Shown piece by piece: positions 7,028 to 16,167 of a stretch of DNA of 47,064 bases; within the stretch, counting starts at the first letter, position 1; each line of letters opens with the position of its first letter. This DNA comes from Microcaldota archaeon (GTDB taxonomy: Archaea; Micrarchaeota; Micrarchaeia; Anstonellales; Anstonellaceae), in NCBI GenBank assembly GCA_018304295.1, contig JAGVWK010000020.1, positions 1-47,064 on the forward strand, read 5' to 3'. The position numbers and the translations under genes were made by a program. The notes beneath the pieces are model-generated. The model was not told the origin of the DNA, made no database searches, and was given only the letters and a program-made list of their open reading frames with translations.

Positions 7028-8329
7028 ATGAAAATTTCCGTAATAGGCACAGGCTATGTAGGCATAATATCAGCAGTAGGCTTGGCAAACCTTGGCCACT
7101 CTGTAACCTGCATTGATGTTGACAAGGAAAAAATAGCAAAAGTGAACAAGGGAATGCCGCCAATTTATGAGGCAGGGCTCCAAGAGCAGCTTCAAAGCGC
7201 ATTGTCGTCTGGAAAGCTCGTTGGAAAAACCGACTATGCTTCTATTTCGGATGCAGATCTTGTTCTCATCTGCGTTGGCACGCCCTCTTTGGAAGATGGC
7301 TCAATGGACATGAAATTCGTGCGCGCGGCAGCCGCACAGGTTGCAAAAAACCTTTCCGGCAAATTCACCGTAATAGCCGTGCGCTCCACAGTTGTTCCAG
7401 GCACTACGGAACAAATCGTAGGTGGCACAATAAAGTCAATTTCAGGCAAAATCACAGGGGAAGGTTTTGGGCTTGCAATGGTGCCAGAATTCCTAAAAGA
7501 AGGCAGCGCGCTTGAGGACTTCAATTCGCCCCAGCGCATAATAATCGGGTGCAATGATGAAAAAACGCGCGCGCTTCTGGAGCAGCTGCACAGCAGGCTC
7601 AACTGCCCAAAATTCTTCACAGGCATAAAAACGGCTGAAATGATAAAATACGCGTCCAATTCCTTTCTTGCAGCGAAAATCTCCTTTGCAAACGAAATCG
7701 CCTCAATGTGCGAGAAAATGGGCATAGACATAGATGATGTGATGGATGGCGTTGGCATGGACTCGCGCATCGGCAACAAATTCCTTGTTGCGGGCTGCGG
7801 CTTTGGGGGCAGCTGCTTTCCAAAGGACGTGAAAGCCCTGATGTACGCTGCAAACGTGCTTGGCGTCAGGCCCATCCTGCTAAACTCCGTAATGGAAGTG
7901 AACAAAAAACAGCAGGCAAAACTTGTTGGCATGCTTGCATCGCACATGGACGTCCAAGGGAAAACAGTCGCGCTTCTGGGACTTGCATTCAAAGAAGGCA
8001 CCGACGACGTGCGGGAAAGCCCTGCGCTCATTGCAATAGAACGGCTCCTCGCAGCTGGCGCAAAGGTGCGCGCATACGACCCGGCTGCAATGCAAAACAT
8101 GGGCAAAATTTTCCCCCAAATACAGTATGCGCAAAGCTGGGCAGAGTGCCTTAAGGGCGCAGACGCGGCGCTGCTTATTAGCGCATGGAAAGAGTTTTAT
8201 AAGCCGGCGCAGGAATACAAAAAAGCGCTTGGGAATGCGCCTTTCTTTGATGCCCGCAGGATATTGGATGCGCACCAGGCAAAAAAGGCGGGCTTGCAAT
8301 ACTACTGCATTGGTCGTGGTGAAAAATGA
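7028..8329 (+). CDS. ugd: UDP-glucose 6-dehydrogenase family protein
   Basis: This 433-residue protein has the NAD-binding GTGYVG (7-12) and CIDVD, the middle-domain VPEFLKEGSALEDF and EMIKYASNSFLAAK, and the catalytic Cys263 in GCGFGGSCFPKD. The C-terminal UDP-binding part contains LLGLAFKEGTDDVRESPA. It oxidises UDP-glucose to UDP-glucuronate with two NAD. The UDP-GlcNAc-acting relatives (WecC, WbpA) cannot be fully excluded by eye. The start at 7028 gives the canonical MKISVIGTGYVG; the frame is open upstream but reads through the preceding gene. It overlaps the next gene by four bases, and its product would feed the UDP-glucuronate decarboxylase two genes on. Confidence 0.9.
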   Translation: MKISVIGTGYVGIISAVGLANLGHSVTCIDVDKEKIAKVNKGMPPIYEAGLQEQLQSALSSGKLVGKTDYASISDADLVLICVGTPSLEDGSMDMKFVRAAAAQVAKNLSGKFTVIAVRSTVVPGTTEQIVGGTIKSISGKITGEGFGLAMVPEFLKEGSALEDFNSPQRIIIGCNDEKTRALLEQLHSRLNCPKFFTGIKTAEMIKYASNSFLAAKISFANEIASMCEKMGIDIDDVMDGVGMDSRIGNKFLVAGCGFGGSCFPKDVKALMYAANVLGVRPILLNSVMEVNKKQQAKLVGMLASHMDVQGKTVALLGLAFKEGTDDVRESPALIAIERLLAAGAKVRAYDPAAMQNMGKIFPQIQYAQSWAECLKGADAALLISAWKEFYKPAQEYKKALGNAPFFDARRILDAHQAKKAGLQYYCIGRGEK

Positions 8330-9072
8330 AGGCAATAATACTAGCAGCCGGGCAGGGCAGCAGGCTTAGGCCTCTCACGTACGCAATCCCAAAGCCTCTT
8401 CTTCCGGTTGGGGGCAGGCCGGTAATAGACTATGTGATAGACAACCTGTCCGCATGCGGGCAGATAGACGAAGTGTACGTCGCGGTTTCGCACGCGGCAT
8501 CCGTGATAAGGGCGTATTTCCACCATGCAAACCACCACAGGCTCAAAATTTCAGTTGTGCGCACCTTGGGGTGGGAAACCGGCGGAGATCTCAAAACAGT
8601 GCTCATTGAAAAAAACATCACTTCCCCAGTTGTAGTATGCTACGGGGACAACGTAACGCAGCCAAACGTAAGCGAGCTTTTGGATTTCCATAGCAAAAAC
8701 CCATCATCATATGCGTCCATGCTTCTTTTTTCAGTCCCGCGTTCAGATGCCTCCCGATTTGGAATTGCCGAGCTGCAAGGGGAAAAAATAACGCGCTTTA
8801 TTGAAAAGCCGCAGCCGGGTTCAACCATCTCTAACCTTGCAAACGCGGGCTATTTTGTGCTCAATCCGGACGCGCTTTCAAATGTCCAGATGAAAAAATT
8901 CAAGCTTGAAAGCGAATGCTTTCCGCAGTGGGCAGCAGAAAGGAAGCTTGGGGGAATTGTGCAGCAACTTAAAATGTGGATAGACATCGGCACAATAGAT
9001 TCCTACCGCGCAGCAAACAAGCTCGTGGAGGAAATACTTCCGCCTCCCAGCACACATCAGCAAAACGAGTGA
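8326..9072 (+). CDS. Sugar-1-phosphate nucleotidyltransferase
   Basis: This 248-residue protein is a compact nucleotidyltransferase. It begins with the signature AILAAGQGSRLRPLT and KPLLPVGGRPVIDYV. It has YGDN (the metal-binding Asp), FIEKPQPG and MWIDIGT. It joins a sugar-1-phosphate to an NTP to give an NDP-sugar and pyrophosphate. The length fits the single-domain form without a left-handed helix. Which sugar and nucleotide cannot be told from sequence; glucose-1-phosphate or mannose-1-phosphate are likely. It overlaps the dehydrogenase stop by four bases (ATGA), which implies coupled translation. Confidence 0.88.
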   Translation: MKAIILAAGQGSRLRPLTYAIPKPLLPVGGRPVIDYVIDNLSACGQIDEVYVAVSHAASVIRAYFHHANHHRLKISVVRTLGWETGGDLKTVLIEKNITSPVVVCYGDNVTQPNVSELLDFHSKNPSSYASMLLFSVPRSDASRFGIAELQGEKITRFIEKPQPGSTISNLANAGYFVLNPDALSNVQMKKFKLESECFPQWAAERKLGGIVQQLKMWIDIGTIDSYRAANKLVEEILPPPSTHQQNE

Positions 9073-9076
9073 TAAT

Positions 9077-10024
9077 ATGCGCTACCTTGTAACAGGCGCA
9101 GCAGGCTTCCTTGGAACGAATTTATGCCTGCGGCTGCTTCAAAGCGGGCATGAAGTGCTTGGCATAGATAACATGAGCAGCGCATATGAGCCCAATCTGC
9201 AGATGCTGCGGCAAAATCCCCTCTTCTCATTTGAAAAGCACGATATCGTAAACAAGTTGCCCCACTTGGGCAAATTTGATTTTATCTACAACCTCGCATG
9301 CCCGGCTTCTCCGGCGCGCTATCAGCGCGACCCGGTACAAACTTTCCGCACATCCGTATGGGGCGTTTGGAACGTGCTCCAGTATGCGCTCCCTTGCAAG
9401 ACGCCGATTTTCCACTCTTCCACATCTGAAATATACGGGGATCCGCTTGAGCATCCGCAAAAGGAAAGTTACTGGGGGCACGTAAACCCCGTGGGCATGC
9501 GCGCGTGCTACGATGAGGGAAAGCGCGCTGCAGAAACGCTTCTGTTTGATTTCAGCCGCAAGCACTCCCATCCAATAAAAGTCGTGCGCATATTCAACAC
9601 ATATGGGCCGCACATGGACCCAAAAGATGGGCGCGTGGTGTCAAATTTCATAATGCAAGCGCTTGAAGGCAAGCCAATAAGCGTTTATGGAGATGGCACG
9701 CAGACCCGCTCCTTTTGCTTTGTGGACGATCTTATGGACGCATTTTTGCTTGTGGAAAAATCCGCTTCAGACCCCGCCAGTCCAATCAACCTTGGCAACC
9801 CAGATGAATATACCCTCCTGCAGCTCATTGAAACAATAGAGCAAATACTAAAAAAGAAAATAAAGCGCAAATTTCTGCCGCTTCCAGCCGATGACCCAAA
9901 GCAGCGGCGCCCCGACATTTCCATTGCACAAAAAATCGGATGGAACCCAAAGGTGAGGCTGCAAGAAGGGCTCAAAAAAACAATAGAGCATTTTAAAGGG
10001 CTTAATGCCTACAGCAAACGTTAA
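9077..10024 (+). CDS. uxs: UDP-glucuronate decarboxylase (UDP-xylose synthase)
   Basis: This 315-residue extended SDR has the NAD motif TGAAGFLGTN (6-15) and the diagnostic UXS strings NLACPASPARYQRDPVQT, STSEIYGDP, HPQKESYWGHVNPVG and CYDEGKRAAETL (Tyr145 and Lys149). These are followed by TYGPHMDPKDGRVVSNFI. It converts UDP-glucuronate to UDP-xylose through a 4-keto intermediate. The preceding dehydrogenase supplies the substrate. The start ATG at 9077 follows the nucleotidyltransferase by four bases. Confidence 0.92.
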   Translation: MRYLVTGAAGFLGTNLCLRLLQSGHEVLGIDNMSSAYEPNLQMLRQNPLFSFEKHDIVNKLPHLGKFDFIYNLACPASPARYQRDPVQTFRTSVWGVWNVLQYALPCKTPIFHSSTSEIYGDPLEHPQKESYWGHVNPVGMRACYDEGKRAAETLLFDFSRKHSHPIKVVRIFNTYGPHMDPKDGRVVSNFIMQALEGKPISVYGDGTQTRSFCFVDDLMDAFLLVEKSASDPASPINLGNPDEYTLLQLIETIEQILKKKIKRKFLPLPADDPKQRRPDISIAQKIGWNPKVRLQEGLKKTIEHFKGLNAYSKR

Positions 10025-10059
10025 TAACATTCTTTCCCCTTTTTCTCCGTGGTTGATTT

Positions 10060-10947
10060 ATGCTGCACGTTCTAATAGGTGGGGCAGGCTTCATAGGAAG
10101 CAATTTTGCAGCCCTTCTGCTTTCCAAGGGCGAGCAGGTCGTTGTGCTTGACAACCTTTACCGCAGGGGTGCGGAGCACAACCTTGAATGGCTCAAAAAA
10201 GCAGGGGCAAAGAATTTCAGGTTTGAAAAGCTGGACATAACGCGCGATTTTGAATCCCTCAAAAAAGAGGTTGAGCACGCAGACCGTGTGTACCACTTGG
10301 CAGCGCAGGTCGCAGTTACGGATTCGGTTGCAAATCCGCGGCTTGACTTTGAGATAAACGCGCTTGGCTCTTTTAACGTGTGCGAGGCAGTGCGCAGCGC
10401 AAAAACAAGCCCGCATCTGATATACTCATCAACAAACAAGGTGTATGGGTCGCTGGAGAAACTCAAAATAAAAGAGGGTGAAAAGCATTATTTGCTCATT
10501 GACCCCCCAAACGGGGTAAGCGAGGAAACATGCATTGACTTCCATTCCCCATACGGCTGCTCAAAAGGCTGCGCAGACCAGTACGTGCGCGACTACAATC
10601 GCATATACAAAATGAAAACAACGGTGTTCCGCCAGTCATGCATCTATGGCCCGCACCAGTTTGGCATAGAGGACCAGGGATGGCTTGCATGGCTGCTCAT
10701 TGCAACAAAGCTTGGACGGCAGCTTTCAATATACGGGGACGGCAAGCAGGTGCGCGACGTGCTTTACGTTGATGACCTTTTCGCCGCATTTGAGGCCGCA
10801 TTCTCAAAGCCATCCGCCTCTTGCGGCTCAATATACAACATAGGCGGAGGTCCATCGCACACGCTCTCACTTCTTGAATACATTGACATAATGCGCTCTC
10901 TTGGCGAAAAGCCCCAATACTCATTTGCAAACTGGAGGACTGGATAG
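10060..10947 (+). CDS. CDP-tyvelose 2-epimerase-like NAD-dependent epimerase, C-terminally short
   Basis: This 295-residue SDR has IGGAGFIGSN (6-15), SSTNKVYG and PYGCSKGCADQYVRDY (Tyr165, Lys169). FRQSCIYGPHQFGIEDQGW follows. The NKVYG and RQSCIYG with DQGW strings are typical of RfbE-type 2-epimerases (CDP-paratose to CDP-tyvelose). The protein ends abruptly at NWRTG, where relatives continue with GDQ and about 40 further residues. A shifted frame downstream encodes only KYAANRRTE. The C-terminal substrate-binding helices therefore seem to be missing. No CDP-sugar synthesis genes lie in the window, so the substrate is unknown. Confidence 0.75.
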   Translation: MLHVLIGGAGFIGSNFAALLLSKGEQVVVLDNLYRRGAEHNLEWLKKAGAKNFRFEKLDITRDFESLKKEVEHADRVYHLAAQVAVTDSVANPRLDFEINALGSFNVCEAVRSAKTSPHLIYSSTNKVYGSLEKLKIKEGEKHYLLIDPPNGVSEETCIDFHSPYGCSKGCADQYVRDYNRIYKMKTTVFRQSCIYGPHQFGIEDQGWLAWLLIATKLGRQLSIYGDGKQVRDVLYVDDLFAAFEAAFSKPSASCGSIYNIGGGPSHTLSLLEYIDIMRSLGEKPQYSFANWRTG

Positions 10948-10989
10948 GGGAAAATATGCAGCTAATCGCCGCACTGAATAAGGGATAGG

Positions 10990-12126
10990 ATGAAGCAGCT
11001 CATTGCATTTGCCCTTGGACAGACGCAGCAGGGGCTCGTGTGCGGCGGAGGCATGCGCTTTTTGTCCGCAATGGGAAACCTTTCCGGCTGGGAGCGCACA
11101 ATCGTAACGACTGAGCACTGGCTTTCAACGCACAGGGAAAAATTTCCGATGCAAGCCGCTCTTGTGAACGACAACACAAAAAGCGTTCCAGCCGCATATT
11201 TTCTTCGCGCCCTCAAATCCCTTTTTGTGCCGCTGAAAATAAGCCAGCCAACCATAGTGTATTCCCCTGACGATTTCCTGCCGGACGTGCTGCGCCCTTT
11301 CCTGCTGCGCTGCACAAACAAAAAAGTGCGCTGGGTGCAGGTAATATTCCACCTTTATCTCAACCCTCTAAAGCGGCCCGGCAATTTTTTCACCGCGCTT
11401 CTTGGATACTTTGGGCAGCAACTCACTCACCTGCTCATAAAGCACAAAGCAGACCTCATAATCTGCGACAATGTGCTTCTTGTGGAGCATCTTGTGCGCA
11501 TTGGCGTACCTCGCAAAAAAATAATGGCAAGCAACTGCGGGATAAGCCTGCCTGAGATTGCGCAGGCGCAGCCATCCGCTACAAAAACCGACTGCTCTTA
11601 CATTGGCAGGATGAACGAGCTCAAGGGCGTGGATGCCCTAGTTGAATGCTTTTCAAAGCCCCCTCTTAACAATTGCTCGCTCATTCTTATCGGCGCAGGG
11701 CCGCTTCTTGAGCCCCTTCGCCAAAAGGCAGCGCGGCAAAAGCTTCAAAACATGGCTTTTGCAGGAAGCGTGCTTGGCAAGGAGCGCTTTTCCTTCCTAA
11801 AATCATCCCGCGTGTTCACTTTCCCTTCACACGAAGAGGGCTGGGGCATTGTGATAGCAGAGGCGCTTGCATGCGCCGCGGTTCCGGTGGTGTGGGATCT
11901 GCCGGTTTACAGCACTGTTTTCCCTACGGAGGCAGTAGTCAAAATAAAGGAAAACGATTTGAATTCGTTTGCCAGCGCAGTAGCGCGCCTTCTCGCCAAT
12001 GAAAAGGAACGCTCGCGCCTTGCAAAAATCGGCATGGAGTTCGTAAAAAAATACGACTGGGAATTTGTGCTGGCAGAGGAAAGGCAAATGCTTGAGGCAC
12101 TTTTGAGGGAGGCAGAAAATGGCTAG
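10990..12126 (+). CDS. Glycosyltransferase, GT4 family
   Basis: This 378-residue protein has a GT-B fold with the donor-binding half towards the C-terminus. IGRMNELKGVD is the usual start of that half, followed by LILIGAGPLLEPLR and FPSHEEGWGIVIAEALA, the E-x7-E motif of GT4 enzymes. It probably transfers a sugar from a nucleotide-sugar to a lipid-linked glycan at the cytoplasmic membrane face. It ends in an eight-base overlap with the next glycosyltransferase. Confidence 0.85.
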   Translation: MKQLIAFALGQTQQGLVCGGGMRFLSAMGNLSGWERTIVTTEHWLSTHREKFPMQAALVNDNTKSVPAAYFLRALKSLFVPLKISQPTIVYSPDDFLPDVLRPFLLRCTNKKVRWVQVIFHLYLNPLKRPGNFFTALLGYFGQQLTHLLIKHKADLIICDNVLLVEHLVRIGVPRKKIMASNCGISLPEIAQAQPSATKTDCSYIGRMNELKGVDALVECFSKPPLNNCSLILIGAGPLLEPLRQKAARQKLQNMAFAGSVLGKERFSFLKSSRVFTFPSHEEGWGIVIAEALACAAVPVVWDLPVYSTVFPTEAVVKIKENDLNSFASAVARLLANEKERSRLAKIGMEFVKKYDWEFVLAEERQMLEALLREAENG

Positions 12127-13063
12127 CCCTTATTTTTCAATATGCATCCCAACGCACAACCGGGCGCAATATTTTCCGGAGCTTGTCGCTTCTGTATTAT
12201 CCCAGGATTTTACTGATTGGGAACTCATAATAGTTGATAATGCTTCAGACTTACAAACGCGCAGCCTGCTTTGCAGCCTTCCAAAAGACGTGCGCATAAG
12301 AATCGTGCTTGAGGAAAAATTTGCAAGCATGAGCAACAACTTCAACCGCTGCATCCCGCTTTGCAACGGGCAAATTTTCATGCTTCTTACGGATAAGGAC
12401 TGCCTTGCAGCGGGCGCACTGCGGATTTTGCATGATTTTTTCCAGAACAACAACTGCGATTTCGCATACTTCAACTACTGCGCATACGATGAGCAGGGCA
12501 GGCTTATTTTTTCAAAAAAGAACGGCCCGTTTTACTTTGCATCGCAAAAAACATGGGGTTCGGCGGAGTTCCTGGCGCATTGCAAAAAACACGCCCTAAT
12601 GCTCACCACCATAGGGCTTAACGTTGCCCTGCGCCTTGGCTTCATGCGCTCAAATCGCCTGCAATACGGAGACCATTTCAGGAATGACGTTTTTCTTTTC
12701 CTTGAGGCTGCTCAAAAGGCAAGCCGTGTCTGCTTTTTGCCATCTTCACTTGTAAAATTACGCTCCATCTCCTCTTACAGCTACAAGCGCGAGCCAGATG
12801 TTCTGCGCCGCGTCCAAGAGGATTATAAGCAACTGCACGAACTCCTTTTGCTTCCTTTTGACGAGGCAATTTTTTTTGCATGGCTTGATGAAGAGGACGG
12901 GCTGCTTTGCGCCACAAATTTCCCAGCACGGCTCATCCTTTTCCTATCCTCGTGCAGGTTCATCCTAAAGGATGCGCGCCTGCTTGAGGTAAAAATGCAC
13001 CAAGCACTGTTTTTTGTGCAAAAGTACGTGCTGGCAAAATTCCAAAAAGAGCCTACTTCGTAA
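12119..13063 (+). CDS. Glycosyltransferase, GT2 family
   Basis: This 314-residue protein begins with a GT-A domain: SICIPTHNRAQY, WELIIVDNASD and a LLTDKDCL motif standing for the metal-binding DxD. The C-terminal 100 residues are helical and less conserved. It probably adds a sugar to a lipid-linked glycan. The start overlaps the preceding GT4 gene by eight bases. Its 3' end overlaps the convergent methyltransferase gene by 11 bases. Confidence 0.82.
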   Translation: MASPYFSICIPTHNRAQYFPELVASVLSQDFTDWELIIVDNASDLQTRSLLCSLPKDVRIRIVLEEKFASMSNNFNRCIPLCNGQIFMLLTDKDCLAAGALRILHDFFQNNNCDFAYFNYCAYDEQGRLIFSKKNGPFYFASQKTWGSAEFLAHCKKHALMLTTIGLNVALRLGFMRSNRLQYGDHFRNDVFLFLEAAQKASRVCFLPSSLVKLRSISSYSYKREPDVLRRVQEDYKQLHELLLLPFDEAIFFAWLDEEDGLLCATNFPARLILFLSSCRFILKDARLLEVKMHQALFFVQKYVLAKFQKEPTS

Positions 13064-13772
13064 GCACAAGCCCAATATTGCGCGCAAAAGACGGCACAAG
13101 CCCAAAAAACCTGTCCGTGCCGTATTCGCCTACTATTTTCAGCCCGTTTTCCCTTGCATTGTCCTTGAGGCTGCCAAGGGTAAATGCGCGCACGTGCCCG
13201 GCAACGTCAAATTTCCCAATGTGCTCCTTTAGGGGCCCTCTCCAAACCCCGTAATTGGTCTTGCGCGCAGAGCACTCTATGCCTATTGGCGGCATCCCAA
13301 GCGCAAGCACGACCCTATTGGCATACCACGCGACATTCGGGGTTTCCACAATGAATACGCCCCCTTTTTTCATCACCCTCCTGCACTCCCCGATAAGCTC
13401 GTCAGTGTATATTATGTGCTCAAGCACGTGGAAGCACAGCACTGCGTCAAACTCATCATTCCCAAAAGGAAGCGGCTTGCCGTCAATGTCCGCCATATGC
13501 GTTTCAATGCCTTTTTCCTGCGCCTCTTGCAGCGCTCGGTCTGAAATGTCCACCCCGACCGCCTTGACGTTTGCATGCCCTGCGTGCTTTAGCTTTTGCA
13601 AAATGCCCTCAAGCAAATCCCCCCTGCCGCAGCCAATGTCAAGTATCCTTAATGGAGCGCCCTTGCCATATTTTTTTTCAATTGCCGCAACGCTTCGCGC
13701 CTCATGGTTGCCGCCCTTGCCGTAATTCCCATCGCGCGCGTAAAGCTGCGAATAAAATTTTTCCGGGTCCAT
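13053..13772 (-). CDS. Class I SAM-dependent methyltransferase
   Basis: This 239-residue protein has motif I ILDIGCGRGDLLEG (43-56), VGVDISDRAL, and the post-motif FDAVLCFHVLEHI followed by KKGGVFIVETPN. It is of the Methyltransf_11/25 type. It starts within the stop codon of the upstream carbamoyltransferase gene (TAATG), so the two form an operon. It may methylate a sugar or a glycan intermediate. Confidence 0.85.
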   Translation of the reverse strand: MDPEKFYSQLYARDGNYGKGGNHEARSVAAIEKKYGKGAPLRILDIGCGRGDLLEGILQKLKHAGHANVKAVGVDISDRALQEAQEKGIETHMADIDGKPLPFGNDEFDAVLCFHVLEHIIYTDELIGECRRVMKKGGVFIVETPNVAWYANRVVLALGMPPIGIECSARKTNYGVWRGPLKEHIGKFDVAGHVRAFTLGSLKDNARENGLKIVGEYGTDRFFGLVPSFARNIGLVLTK

Positions 13773-15529
13773 TATCTCTTCCTCACCAAAAACTGTCCCA
13801 ATGCCATGTTCCTAAGCCCGCTTCTCTCAAAAACTGAGAGCGCATCCTCAGGAGAGCACACAATTGGCTCCCCATGTATGTTAAATGAAGTGTTAAGCAC
13901 CCCTCCAATCCCAGTCTTTTTTTCAAAATGCCTTATGAGCTGCCAATACTGCGGGTTCGCCTCTTTTGAAACTATTTGCGGCCTGCACGTAAAATCATAA
14001 GGGTGCAGCCCTGCGATGAGTTCCTTGCGCGCAAGTGGCGTTGTTTCAAACGTGATTATCATAAAAGACCCGTCAACGTTTTTTGGATTCACAAGATAAT
14101 CCCCCTCCCTTTCCTTTAGTATGCTGCTTGCAAACGGCATCCAGAAATCCCTGTTTTTTATCTGGTCGTTTATCACGCGTATTATGTCCCGCCTTGAGGG
14201 ATCTGCAAGTATTGAGCGGTTCCCAAGCGCCCGCGCCCCAAATTCCATCCTGCCTGCAAACCTTGCAACTGCCTCGCCTTGGCAAAGCAGCTGCGCAGCC
14301 TCCTTTTCAATGTCCGCAGGCTTTTCCACCGAATATTTTTTGTGCGCATCTGCCTTTTCAAGGGCGCTCTCAATTTGCGCAGAGGAAAACTGCGGCCCCA
14401 AATAAAGGTTTTCCAGCGGCTTGGGCTTTGGCTGCGCCCCCTTTTTTTCGCATGCCTTCAAATACCCATGGAACGCAGCCCCTATGGGCAGGCTCTCGTC
14501 CCCGCAGCTGGGGCAGGGGTAAATTTCCCCGACCTCTTGCATCTGGGAAATTTTCATGTTGGCCTTTACGTTCATGAAAAACCCGCCGCTTAGCACGACT
14601 TTTTTGATGCCCGTCTTTGCAATTGCCTTTTTTACGAGCTGCGCAGACCAGTTTTCGGCAGCCTCCTGCGCAGCAGCGCAAATCCCGTCAAAGCGCTTCC
14701 TGTGCAGCTTTTCCGCAAGATAATAGTAAAGCGGCGTATATCCCTCTATTTTTGCCCCCACTGTAAGGTCGTCGTTCACCCAGAAGAGTTTTTCAAAAAC
14801 AGGCAGCACCTTATTTTTTTCATATTCGCTTGCATAGGGTGCCATTCCCATTATTTTGTACTCATGCTCGTTCATTTTCATCCCAAGCAGCTGCGTTATT
14901 ATGCCGTAAAACGCGGCAAACGATCGCCCTCCGGGCGTGGTCGCAATGCACTTGAGGGCGTTCCCCTCGGAAACAAAAACACGCGAGCACACCAAATCGC
15001 CCTCCGCATCAGCGGTTATCACAAGCGCCTTATCCTCTTTCTGCGGGCAAAATCCGTAAAACGCGGCATACGCATGGTTTGCATGGTGGTCGTTTCCCAG
15101 CGCCTTTTCCTTGGGCACTTTTATCGCATTATGCAGGCATTGCTTCACCCCCTCTTCGCCCATGCCTCGCGAAAAGAGCGCATAATTGAGCTTTAGCGCC
15201 GCCGCGTACGCCTTGCTGTTTTGCAATACCCTTGCAATTGCCCAGTATCTTCCAACGCCGGTGCTTGCATAATCGTCATTGTGCCCAAATTCTTCAATGT
15301 CATGCCGCCCTATCTGCGCACTTGAATAAACGGCAAAGTCAAGCTCGCCTACCCCTATCCCTTCGTGCGAAAGGCAATATTCAACCGACCTGAAGGGGAA
15401 TGCATTGGTATTTTTTATCCTGTTAAAGCGCTCCTCGCTCACAAGCGCAACCACTTCGCCGTCCTTGACAAGGCATGCACCTGAATTGTGCCCGCGCAAT
15501 ATTCCCAAGGAATAAATATGCTCTCCCAT
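13772..15529 (-). CDS. Carbamoyltransferase, NodU/CmcH/TobZ family
   Basis: This 585-residue protein has both domains of the family. The N-terminal Kae1-like part has LGILRGHNSGACLVKDG, the metal-binding DHHANHAYAAFYGF (His148, His149, His152) and VLSGGFFMNVKAN. The C-terminal YrdC-like part has MEFGARALGNRSIL and RDFWMPFASSIL. It forms carbamoyl-adenylate from carbamoyl phosphate and ATP and passes the carbamoyl group to a hydroxyl of a sugar or other small molecule. I start at the ATG at 15529; a TTG five codons upstream is in frame but has no support. It overlaps the methyltransferase gene by one base. Together they probably decorate the glycan. Confidence 0.88.
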   Translation of the reverse strand: MGEHIYSLGILRGHNSGACLVKDGEVVALVSEERFNRIKNTNAFPFRSVEYCLSHEGIGVGELDFAVYSSAQIGRHDIEEFGHNDDYASTGVGRYWAIARVLQNSKAYAAALKLNYALFSRGMGEEGVKQCLHNAIKVPKEKALGNDHHANHAYAAFYGFCPQKEDKALVITADAEGDLVCSRVFVSEGNALKCIATTPGGRSFAAFYGIITQLLGMKMNEHEYKIMGMAPYASEYEKNKVLPVFEKLFWVNDDLTVGAKIEGYTPLYYYLAEKLHRKRFDGICAAAQEAAENWSAQLVKKAIAKTGIKKVVLSGGFFMNVKANMKISQMQEVGEIYPCPSCGDESLPIGAAFHGYLKACEKKGAQPKPKPLENLYLGPQFSSAQIESALEKADAHKKYSVEKPADIEKEAAQLLCQGEAVARFAGRMEFGARALGNRSILADPSRRDIIRVINDQIKNRDFWMPFASSILKEREGDYLVNPKNVDGSFMIITFETTPLARKELIAGLHPYDFTCRPQIVSKEANPQYWQLIRHFEKKTGIGGVLNTSFNIHGEPIVCSPEDALSVFERSGLRNMALGQFLVRKR

Positions 15530-15567
15530 TTTGCATTCTCCCAAATTGCAGCTTAATGGGGCTTCTG

Positions 15568-15580
15568 ATATTATTTAAAA
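15568..15580. promoter_or_regulatory. Shared TATA-like region between carbamoyltransferase and GT2 genes
   Basis: ATATTATTTAAAA lies about 45 bases before the minus-strand ATG at 15529 and about 60 bases before the plus-strand ATG at 15634. It is the only strong AT-rich box in the 104-base divergent gap. A GGTG site at 15625-15628 supports the plus-strand start. Confidence 0.45.
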
Positions 15581-15633
15581 CTTTGGTTGGAAACGTTATT
15601 TCTGTAATTCCCAAATAAATCGCTGGTGTAAAA

Positions 15634-16167
15634 ATGGCAGGCAAAAAAACAGGCGAAAAACAGCCCACTGTATCCGTCATAATAGGCACGTTTAATTCCG
15701 CGCCCACCCTGCCAGCCTGCCTCAGCTCAGTTTTTGCCCAAAAATACAAAAACATTGAAGCAATTATTGTGGACAAGGGCAGCACTGACTCCACACTGGA
15801 AATAGCGCGCAGCTTTCCAGTGCGCATAATTGAGGGGCATGTGGAGCGCTGCACACAGTGGAACGCAGGGGCAAAAATTGCGCGCGGAAAATTCATCTAT
15901 TTTTTGGGCGCTGACATGGAAACGCACCAGGATTTCATCTCCGAGGCAGTAAAAAAATGCCTCTCATCGGGCGCTTCTGCAATATACACCGTGGTGAGCA
16001 CCAAGTCAAATGCATACTGGGCGCGCGTGCGCGGCTTTGAGCGCAAGTTTTACCTTCTGGACGAGAAATGGCAGGCAGCGCGCTTTATTGAAAAAGGCGT
16101 TTTCTGGAAAATTGGCGGCTGGAACGAGAAACTCGTCGCGGGCGAAGACTGGGACCTGCAGGAGTGA
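15634..16167 (+). pseudogene. GT2 glycosyltransferase, N-terminal part of a broken gene
   Basis: The 177-residue frame carries most of a GT-A domain: VSVIIGTFNSAPTL, IEAIIVDKGSTDST and FIYFLGADMETH. It ends at VAGEDWDLQE and a TGA. Relatives continue after EDWDLQ for another 15-20 residues to a HDEP motif and then an aromatic KYYYYG helix. Those later parts exist here immediately downstream in another frame (16166-16420). The start has a GGTG site six bases before the ATG. The truncated enzyme keeps its nucleotide-sugar pocket but lacks the C-terminal membrane-facing part, so I treat it as probably inactive. Confidence 0.7.

Noticed and set aside
7234-8106. A 290-residue minus-strand frame
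   Set aside because: It is antisense to the UDP-glucose dehydrogenase and is Ser-rich in the way typical of such shadows.
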